From assembly GCA_037443645.1 (NCBI GenBank), contig JBBINY010000061.1, positions 1 to 13,810 of the forward strand: a stretch of 13,810 nucleotides of DNA, in the 5' to 3' direction. This document shows positions 9,417 through 13,810 of the stretch, in pieces. Origin of the DNA: UBA2336 sp037443645 (lineage in GTDB: Bacteria > Bacteroidota > Bacteroidia > Cytophagales > Cyclobacteriaceae). The position numbers and the translations under genes are program-made. How positions within the stretch are numbered: position 1 is the first letter of the stretch; each line of letters opens with the position of its first letter. Under the pieces are notes generated by a model that saw only the letters and a list, made by a program, of their open reading frames with translations, was not told the DNA's origin and made no database searches.

Positions 9417-10310
9417 TCAGGCCTTTCCGGAATCAAATTCATTCAGAAATTTTTGTGCCTCCTCCAGGTTTTGAAATTCATAGTTTTTCTTATTGCCGGA
9501 AATGGTATGAATTTCCACCTTCACCAGGTCTACATCCTTATTCTGTCTGAATTTGAATTTTTCCCGCTTATAGTCGGCAGCCTCTTTGGTGGATATGTTA
9601 AACGCAGTAGCGCGTACCGACTTACAGTAGCCGCATTGGTAATGTTTAACCAATTCACCGGGCTCTGTATCGGATGGCATCCGGGTAACTTCTTCTTTGG
9701 TTACACGCATGGTATGGAAGCCGCAACTGTTACATTTCAAGGCCTGAAGCCTGCCCTGGTATTTCTCAATTTTTACGTCACCGGTTTTTTCATCAATCCA
9801 TACATCGTAGTCAATGGAGAACACATTTTCTTCGGCAATCATTCCTTCGTCCATGTGTACATCTTCCTCCTCTTCACTTAAAAGGCTCATTTTGTTACCG
9901 GTTTTGGGGTTGATGCGGGGAGACAGCCGGTAGCGCTTTAACTTTTTATCCAACTTGGTTGGGTAATAATACTCCAGCACGAGGTAAGCCACATAGGCAA
10001 TAAGCGTTCCACCAGCTACCGACATAAACAAGCGGGTAAAAAACCACACATCAACCTCCTTCATTTCGTGCATCCCATAAAGGTTAATAGCCAGGGTTGC
10101 TGCCACTCCGAAGCAATAAAAGACCAGCTTATAGGTTTTAATTTCCCTGGAATTGATGTAATCGTATTTGAGGTGGTACTCGGAGATGCTGGACACCCGC
10201 AGGTTATGCAGCAGGTAGATGACAAGACCAGTGGCCACCATAATGATAGAACCAAGGATCATGGAGTTGTTCCACGCTACCAAAAACGGACTCATTTCTA
10301 TATAATCCAT
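9417..10310 (-). CDS. Three-helix membrane protein with a C-terminal zinc ribbon, function unknown
   Basis: I do not recognise a named family. The 297-aa product has hydrophobic segments near residues 15-35, 60-79 and 91-113, the third followed by a basic stretch (KLDKKLKRYRL), which suggests that the rest is cytoplasmic. An acidic patch SEEEED lies near 145. A probable zinc ribbon follows: CNSC at 193-196 and CGYC at 226-229, 29 residues apart. The C-terminal 60 residues are charged and end with a possible small alpha/beta unit (YEFQNLEEAQKFLNEFD). A second possible start, Met6, would change little. The gene comes first in a probable two-gene unit with prc, so a link to envelope quality control is possible, but that is only inferred from position. 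The -7-like TATCTTTC (rc of 10339-10346), 29 bp before the start codon, matches seven of eight consensus positions but lacks a good -33 partner. Confidence 0.85.
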   Translation of the reverse strand: MDYIEMSPFLVAWNNSMILGSIIMVATGLVIYLLHNLRVSSISEYHLKYDYINSREIKTYKLVFYCFGVAATLAINLYGMHEMKEVDVWFFTRLFMSVAGGTLIAYVAYLVLEYYYPTKLDKKLKRYRLSPRINPKTGNKMSLLSEEEEDVHMDEGMIAEENVFSIDYDVWIDEKTGDVKIEKYQGRLQALKCNSCGFHTMRVTKEEVTRMPSDTEPGELVKHYQCGYCKSVRATAFNISTKEAADYKREKFKFRQNKDVDLVKVEIHTISGNKKNYEFQNLEEAQKFLNEFDSGKA

Positions 10311-10381
10311 AAACTAAGTGCTACCTTTAAATTGCCCTGAAAGATAAGGAATACGATCGGGACATCTTAATTATTGCATGT

Positions 10382-10528
10382 ATGCGCAAAACATTCTTCC
10401 GCATTCTGGCCCGCTTCAATAAAGTGTTATTACCCCGCTACAGCCAGAAAGATTTTACCCGATTAAGCAAAGCCGGAAAACTGATTGTTGCCTTCCGGTA
10501 TTGGGTTACAATTAATGCTCTCGGCTAG
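10382..10528 (+). CDS. Conserved-looking 48-aa basic micro-protein
   Basis: An ATG at 10382 opens a 48-codon frame ending in TAG at 10526-10528. The product starts MRKTFFRILARFNKVLLPRY, continues with a Lys/Arg-rich helix (DFTRLSKAGKLIVAFRY) and ends WVTINALG. From memory this matches a group of 45-50-aa Bacteroidota proteins with the plan MRK-FF--LA-LNK-LLPSYSK-D---L-K--K---GYRYWVTKNALD, which pipelines sometimes label SsrA-binding protein although they are far too short to be SmpB. The function is unknown; the amphipathic basic N-terminal helix could bind membrane or RNA. It is divergent from the membrane/zinc-ribbon gene, with 71 bp between the two starts. TACCTTTA at 10322-10329 could be a -7 element. 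I see no clear terminator. The stop codon lies inside the palindrome GCTAGCTAGC (10524-10533). Confidence 0.75.
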   Translation: MRKTFFRILARFNKVLLPRYSQKDFTRLSKAGKLIVAFRYWVTINALG

Positions 10529-10605
10529 CTAGCATAAACTTCTAATTATAAGCGATTTACCGCAAAATGGGCTCATTAGCGCTGTAGGGAAAATTATACT
10601 CTCAC

Positions 10606-10681
10606 TAATTTGTGCATTTTTACACTAAATAATTTGTATATGTGTATTAAATCAAATAATATTGTGTAATAATACACAATA
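10606..10681 (+). promoter_or_regulatory. AT-rich regulatory region with start-codon-proximal palindrome
   Basis: The inverted repeat TATTGTGTA (10660-10668) and TACACAATA (10673-10681) has 9-bp perfect arms around a 4-nt loop (ATAA) and ends two bases before the ATG at 10684. Two copies of TAATTTGT start at 10606 and 10630, exactly 24 bp apart, and related TGTG half-sites occur at 10611, 10641 and 10663. As DNA this fits an operator for a dimeric repressor; as RNA it would fold into a hairpin covering the ribosome landing site. TAATTTG is close to a Bacteroidota -7 element but one base short. The palindrome is certain; its role is inferred. Confidence 0.5.
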
Positions 10682-10683
10682 CT

Positions 10684-10932
10684 ATGACTGATCTTGACAG
10701 AAGAAAATTGGAACTGGAACTCAGAAGCTTCACTTCCCGGAATTTTGAAAGGCCATCAGAATGCAGGAACCTGGACCAGATCCGGTTTTATGTACAGGAG
10801 CTTTGCTCAAAAATTGAGGAGTATCAGGACCGTTTCAATTATGTGCCTAATTGGGCGTACTCCCTGCTTGCTCAGTATAACGCCAAGCAGAATTACATGA
10901 TCCACATCGAATTCAGGAATACGTACAGGTAA
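10684..10932 (+). CDS. Small helical protein of unknown function, first of a coupled pair
   Basis: I do not recognise this 82-aa protein. It is rich in charged residues and is predicted to be mostly helical: MTDLDRRKLELELRSF, then LDQIRFYVQELCSKIEEYQ (about 30-48), which has heptad-like spacing of hydrophobic residues and may form a short coiled coil, then WAYSLLAQYNAKQNYM. It has no signal peptide and no membrane segment, so it should be cytoplasmic. The start is placed at the ATG directly behind the palindrome that ends at 10681; there is no Shine-Dalgarno site. The TAA stop overlaps the ATG of the next gene by one base (TAATG at 10930-10934), so the two are almost certainly translated from one mRNA. 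The overlap and comparable lengths make it a likely real gene rather than a chance frame. The layout resembles small antitoxin/toxin or accessory-element pairs, but no sequence motif supports that. Confidence 0.65.
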   Translation: MTDLDRRKLELELRSFTSRNFERPSECRNLDQIRFYVQELCSKIEEYQDRFNYVPNWAYSLLAQYNAKQNYMIHIEFRNTYR

Positions 10933-11159
10933 TGCGGTATATCCCCTCCCCTATTGTTCCGCAATTCGAGCTCATGTACAGTGCAACGGCCAACAAATCG
11001 GGCCGTATGCAGTACCACCGCATTAAGCCCGGAGTAAGCAAAGTTCGGATAAGTCGGTCGGAGTTTATCAAGGCCTATAATTCCTCGCGTATACTGGCTT
11101 TGAAACCCCTGCCGGTTGCCGCGTCAGAGGCCGATTTTCAGATTGAGTTTTACGTCTAG
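10932..11159 (+). CDS. Small basic protein of unknown function, second of a coupled pair
   Basis: This 75-aa product is unrecognised. It looks like a compact alpha/beta protein: an N-terminal stretch with prolines (MRYIPSPIVPQFELMYSA), a basic middle (RMQYHRIKPGVSKVRISRSE, about 25-44), a short helix (FIKAYNSSRIL) and a C-terminal strand (DFQIEFYV). It has no signal peptide or membrane helix, and the Arg/Lys-rich middle could bind nucleic acid. Translation is coupled to the preceding gene through TAATG. Its TAG stop (11157-11159) overlaps the TAG stop of the opposite-strand NTP pyrophosphohydrolase gene, both inside one CTAG. The pair therefore fills the gap between the 10.6-kb regulatory region and that gene exactly. 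No catalytic motif is visible, and a function should not be assigned. Confidence 0.6.
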   Translation: MRYIPSPIVPQFELMYSATANKSGRMQYHRIKPGVSKVRISRSEFIKAYNSSRILALKPLPVAASEADFQIEFYV

Positions 11160-11623
11160 CTCAGCACCTTGTCCAGATCGGCCGGTGAGTAGTTAATTGA
11201 TTTTATGGTTTTGTTATCCGACTGTCGGTAAACCAGCCATTTGTTGCCTTCCTGCCTGTAATAACAGGCTGTTCCATCCTTCTGTTTGTAATAGGCCACA
11301 GTCTCTTCTGCTTCCTTTTCTGTATTACAGGCCTTGCTCATGTTTGATCGTTGCACCTCCTCAAAGAGGGCCTTAAACTTATCGGCTAACCCAAATTCCA
11401 GAATTGCCCCTGAAAGCACATACTGGATGTCGCAGAGCGCATCGGCCACGCCAACAATGTCTTTCTCCAGAATGGCAACTTCAAGCTCCTTCACTTCTTC
11501 GGCCAGCAAGGCCACCCGTAACTTGCATCGGTCCTCGGAAGGAATGGCAGGCTTGTTTAGAATTGGATGCTTGAACGTGCGGTGAAACTCCGCCACCAGG
11601 TTAAGGGCATCAGGTTGTTCCAT
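11156..11623 (-). CDS. All-alpha (MazG-like / PRA-PH type) nucleoside triphosphate pyrophosphohydrolase
   Basis: The 155-aa cytosolic enzyme belongs to the all-alpha NTP pyrophosphatase superfamily, which hydrolyses (d)NTPs to NMP and pyrophosphate; members include MazG, HisE and dUTPases. The metal-binding signature is present: the helix ALLAEEVKELEVAI gives the EExxE motif at E42, E43 and E46, and the helix ADALCDIQYV gives the ExxD-like partner with D61 and D65. EVQRSNMSK (about 89-97) follows, as usual in the subfamily annotated as NTP pyrophosphohydrolase family protein. The C-terminal 45 residues form a small strand-rich extension (TACYYRQ, WLVYRQ, SINYSPADL) that is also typical. The ATG at 11621-11623 is preceded by an unremarkable AT-rich leader. 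The exact substrate cannot be read from sequence. It converges on the small-gene pair, sharing a CTAG stop. Confidence 0.88.
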   Translation of the reverse strand: MEQPDALNLVAEFHRTFKHPILNKPAIPSEDRCKLRVALLAEEVKELEVAILEKDIVGVADALCDIQYVLSGAILEFGLADKFKALFEEVQRSNMSKACNTEKEAEETVAYYKQKDGTACYYRQEGNKWLVYRQSDNKTIKSINYSPADLDKVLS

Positions 11624-12120
11624 CTGTTAAGGTTTAACTGCCAATAAAGTAATTTCAGCCCAATTTTGGAGGAAGTTATACGATTTTTATAAGGTTGTGA
11701 GGTTCTTCAGGAATTCATTTATCAGCCGATGGCTAAGCCTTACACAGGACTTGTTTTTATAGGCATTAACCTGGTGGTTTTGTTGCAGGGTCATGCCAAC
11801 GGGTCTTGTTATAATACTTCCAGTACGTTAGCCCATTTTATAAGCCCGTTTCGGATTTTGGCCACGATACCGAAAGCGAAAGTTCATCTGATAAAAGTGG
11901 CCAGGCCGATGAAGACTTTAAACTATTTCGTAGGACTCAAGATTCTTTAAGTCCTCATTATTATTTGGTTATCAGTCGATTAGATAACTTTATTGCATCA
12001 AATGAATTACTGGAAAGCCCGTTTCCATTCTTGTTCCTCCCCCAAAAGTGCAGTCAGCATTGCATTGGCACTGTGGGTGGCCGGACCTAGAAATTGTATC
12101 CAGGCTAACTAACTTATTTT
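11624..12120. other. 497-bp stretch without a convincing gene; possible gene remnants
   Basis: No frame here is persuasive. A 73-codon plus-strand frame (11729-11950) begins with a signal-peptide-like stretch (GLVFIGINLVVLLQGHANG) but then degenerates. A start-less frame open from 11815 to the TAG at 12088-12090 reads like protein (DTESESSDKSGQADEDFKLF). A 36-codon frame (12002-12112) and its complementary minus-strand frame also look passable. A secreted-protein gene broken by a frameshift near 11810 would explain the first two. A weak hairpin AGGACT (11932-11937) / AGTCCT (11950-11955) lies at the end of the first frame. Together with the broken carbonic anhydrase next door this suggests decaying DNA, but chance open frames are not excluded. 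Confidence 0.4.
11964..11992 (+). promoter_or_regulatory. Candidate promoter ahead of the carbonic anhydrase pseudogene
   Basis: TTTG at 11964-11967, a 17-bp spacer and TAACTTTA at 11985-11992 match the Bacteroidota -33/-7 pattern, with one mismatch in the -7 element. A start near 11999 would leave a leader of about 120 nt before the pseudogene ATG at 12121. It may be a relic of the promoter that once drove that gene. Confidence 0.3.
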
Positions 12121-12407
12121 ATGGAAATTTATAAATCGCTTTTAGAGGGGAACAGAAAATGGGTTGAAAAATGCCTGAAAGAGGATCCTGACTTCTTCAA
12201 AGACCTTGCAAAAGGCCAGAGCCCCAGGTGTTGTGGATTGGTTGTTCTGACAGCCGTGTGCCCGCCAATGAAATTGCCGGTACAAGGCCAGGTGAAATCT
12301 TCGTTCATCGGAACATTGCTAACATGGTGGTTCACACCGACCACCGACATGAATATGCTCAGTGTACTCCGCCCATCTACCAGATTGAGAGCAGCACCGT
12401 AGCGTAA
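12121..12407 (+). pseudogene. Beta-class carbonic anhydrase, frameshifted and internally deleted
   Basis: The start MEIYKSLLEGNRKWVEKCLK and DPDFFKDLAKGQSP are typical of bacterial beta carbonic anhydrases (reversible CO2 hydration, zinc enzyme). After SP the reading frame breaks at the C-run 12222-12225; inserting one base restores QVLWIGCSDSRVPANEIAG with the zinc-ligand Cys (codon 12243-12245) and the Asp-Arg dyad, then GEIFVHRNIANMVVHTD. An exact 7-bp tandem duplication of CACCGAC (12335-12341 and 12342-12348) shifts the frame back, giving DMNMLSVL. There the homology stops. The HxxC zinc motif and roughly the last two-thirds of a usual 210-230-aa enzyme are missing, and a second-frame tail PPIYQIESS ending at TAA 12405-12407 may be the old C-terminus. 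The unbroken 93-codon frame that remains cannot encode an active enzyme. A sequencing error could explain one lesion but not all three. Confidence 0.88.
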
Positions 12408-12427
12408 AGCGGAAGCCATTGATTACG

Positions 12428-12470
12428 GTAAAGGATTATACCCTGGCTTATCAGGGTATAATCCTTTATT
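12428..12470 (+). terminator. Strong intrinsic terminator hairpin upstream of tyrS
   Basis: AAAGGATTATACCCTG (12430-12445) pairs perfectly with CAGGGTATAATCCTTT (12452-12467) around a 6-nt loop. The flanking T12429-A12468 adds a pair and G12428-T12469 a wobble pair. AT-rich sequence follows. It ends transcription from the carbonic anhydrase side and separates that pseudogene from tyrS. Confidence 0.85.
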
Positions 12471-12507
12471 TATTTGGTTCGGCCGTAAGTTCGTTTCAAA
12501 AGCCAGG

Positions 12508-12540
12508 TTTGAAGCATAATCAGGGCAATCTTTATCTTTG
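12508..12540 (+). promoter_or_regulatory. Consensus-like promoter for tyrS
   Basis: TTTG at 12508-12511 and TATCTTTG at 12533-12540 are separated by 21 bp; the second element matches the Bacteroidota -7 consensus TAnnTTTG exactly. Transcription would start near 12546, leaving a leader of only about 13 nt before the ATG at 12559. There is no room for a T-box or other leader regulation in this transcript. Confidence 0.6.
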
Positions 12541-12558
12541 CTCACACCTTTGACTTCA

Positions 12559-13810
12559 ATGCTTAAAAACTTCGTAGAAGAACTGAAATGGCGCGGCATG
12601 CTGCACGACATCATGCCCGGCACAGAAGAGCAACTTCAAAAAGAACCTACTGGCGGTTATATAGGTTTTGATCCCACAGCCGATTCGCTGCACATTGGTC
12701 ACCTTGCTCAAATCATGACGTTGGTTCATTTTCAGCAATGCGGGCACAAGCCTTTTGCATTGGTGGGTGGCGCAACCGGTATGGTGGGCGATCCTTCCGG
12801 TAAGTCGGCAGAGCGTAACCTGTTATCGGAAGAAGTTTTAGTTCATAATGTAACCTGTGTTAAGAGGCAGTTAGAGAAATTTCTGGACTTCGGCCAGGGA
12901 ATTTCAGGTGCGGAAATGGTAAACAATTACGATTGGTTTAAGGATTTTCGGTTTTTAGATTTTATTCGGGAGGTCGGCAAGCACATTACCGTTAACTATA
13001 TGATGGCCAAAGATTCAGTTAAAAACCGGCTCGAATCAGGCTTGTCATTTACCGAATTTAGCTATCAATTGGTTCAGGGGTATGACTTCTACTACCTGTA
13101 CACGCACAAAAACTGCAAACTTCAAATGGGAGGTTCTGATCAATGGGGCAATATTGTAACCGGCACTGAACTGATCCGTAGAAAAACCAACGGTGAGGCT
13201 TACGCACTCACCACTTCGCTGATAAAAAAAGCTGACGGGACAAAATTTGGTAAAACAGAAGGTGGAAACGTGTGGCTTGATCCAAAAGCGACATCCCCGT
13301 ATACATTCTATCAATTCTGGCTCAACACATCGGATGAAGATGCCGTGAACTACATCAGGATTTTTACCTTAAAGAATCGTGAAGAAATTGAGGCGTTGAT
13401 AAGACTCCACCAGCAGGCTCCCCAAAAGCGCGAACTTCAGCATGCCCTTGCAAAAGACATTACCATTCGCGTCCACTCACAATCCGATTACGAGCAGGCC
13501 GTGAGAGCATCTGGTATTTTGTTTGGTAACTCAACCACGGAAGATCTTGAAAGCCTGGATGAGGAAACACTGCTAGACATCATGGAAGGTGTACCGCATG
13601 CAAGCCTGAGTCGAAGCGCTTGGGAACAACAACCAGGTGTGGTTGATTTACTTTCTGACCTGACCGGAAATTTAATCTTTCCTTCCAAAGGTGAGGCACG
13701 CAAAATGATACAAGGTGGCGGGGTGAGCATTAACAAGGTGAAGGTAACCGATACAAATCAGCGAAGTACCTACACGTTGCTACACAACAAATACCTTTTG
13801 GCTCAGAAAG
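12559..13810 (+). CDS. tyrS: Tyrosyl-tRNA synthetase (TyrS), last few residues beyond the window
   Basis: The cytosolic enzyme charges tRNA-Tyr with tyrosine. Of the class I synthetase, 417 codons are visible, against 424 aa in E. coli TyrS, so only a short tail is cut off. The Rossmann core has YIGFDPTADSLHIGHL with the HIGH motif at 45-48. The ATP/tyrosine site residues lie in GGATGMVGDPSGKS (70-83), FSYQLVQGYD (167-176) and GGSDQWGNI (191-199). The KMSKS loop appears as KFGKT at 229-233, the variant usual in TyrRS of this type. The C-terminal S4 RNA-binding domain begins near 350 and contains LIFPSKGEARKMIQGGGVSI. The ATG at 12559 gives the standard N-terminus MLKNFVEELKWRGMLHD. The gene stands alone behind a terminator and its own promoter. 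No frameshift or missing residue was seen. Confidence 0.97.
   Translation, partial: MLKNFVEELKWRGMLHDIMPGTEEQLQKEPTGGYIGFDPTADSLHIGHLAQIMTLVHFQQCGHKPFALVGGATGMVGDPSGKSAERNLLSEEVLVHNVTCVKRQLEKFLDFGQGISGAEMVNNYDWFKDFRFLDFIREVGKHITVNYMMAKDSVKNRLESGLSFTEFSYQLVQGYDFYYLYTHKNCKLQMGGSDQWGNIVTGTELIRRKTNGEAYALTTSLIKKADGTKFGKTEGGNVWLDPKATSPYTFYQFWLNTSDEDAVNYIRIFTLKNREEIEALIRLHQQAPQKRELQHALAKDITIRVHSQSDYEQAVRASGILFGNSTTEDLESLDEETLLDIMEGVPHASLSRSAWEQQPGVVDLLSDLTGNLIFPSKGEARKMIQGGGVSINKVKVTDTNQRSTYTLLHNKYLLAQK

Noticed and set aside
9374..9442. Longer N-terminus for the Prc gene starting at 9442
   Set aside because: It would put 23 mostly polar residues before a clean signal peptide and overlap the upstream gene by 26 bases; the ATG at 9373 fits an exported protease better.
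9396..9881. 161-codon plus-strand open frame with hydrophobic stretches
   Set aside because: It is the complement of the membrane/zinc-ribbon gene, and its hydrophobicity mirrors the opposite charged codons.
10524..10533. Perfect palindrome GCTAGCTAGC over the stop of the 48-aa gene
   Set aside because: A 10-bp palindrome without loop or T-run is not a terminator, and no second copy was seen in the window.
10684..11159. Firm toxin-antitoxin call for the small coupled pair
   Set aside because: Only the layout fits. Neither product shows RelE, MazF, PIN, HigB, HTH or ribbon-helix-helix features that I can identify.

Overview
The window looks like a stretch of a Bacteroidota chromosome, probably from the order Cytophagales. 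This is inferred from gene content and style: starts are A-rich without clear Shine-Dalgarno sites, promoter-like motifs fit the Bacteroidota -33/-7 pattern (TTTG and TAnnTTTG), and several protein types are common in that phylum. There are no rRNA or tRNA genes, CRISPR array, intact insertion sequence or obvious prophage. Most of the window is ordinary chromosomal sequence, with a short accessory-looking and partly decayed part between about 10.3 and 12.5 kb.

Left part (1-7.2 kb). A very large minus-strand ABC transporter runs off the left edge. Its apparent order is a TerB-like helical domain, a beta-rich FHA-like stretch, an ABCG-type ATPase and six membrane helices. It is divergent from a secreted LolA-fold protein of 249 aa that ends at a clear intrinsic terminator. 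Next comes a 1026-aa secreted BNR/Asp-box (VPS10/sortilin-like) beta-propeller protein. It converges on the next block, and a REP-like inverted repeat lies in the gap.

Middle (7.3-10.3 kb, minus strand). A three-helix membrane protein with a cytosolic-type zinc ribbon is followed 43 bp downstream by a complete tail-specific protease (Prc/Tsp, peptidase family S41) with its Ser-Lys dyad. They probably share a transcript. Divergent from them is a 48-aa micro-gene that looks like a conserved short Bacteroidota protein.

Right part (10.5-13.8 kb). A TAATG-coupled pair of small unknown proteins sits behind an AT-rich region with a near-perfect palindrome touching the start codon. The pair ends tail-to-tail with a MazG-like NTP pyrophosphohydrolase gene, both stop codons lying in one CTAG. 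About 0.5 kb without a convincing gene follows. Then comes a beta-class carbonic anhydrase pseudogene (one-base loss, exact 7-bp tandem duplication and a large internal deletion) that keeps a strong terminator hairpin. Last is tyrS, nearly complete, behind a consensus-like Bacteroidota promoter.

No single new multi-gene system is proven here. The best candidates for something undescribed are the coupled small-gene pair with its palindrome, the 48-aa gene, and the membrane/zinc-ribbon protein next to Prc.
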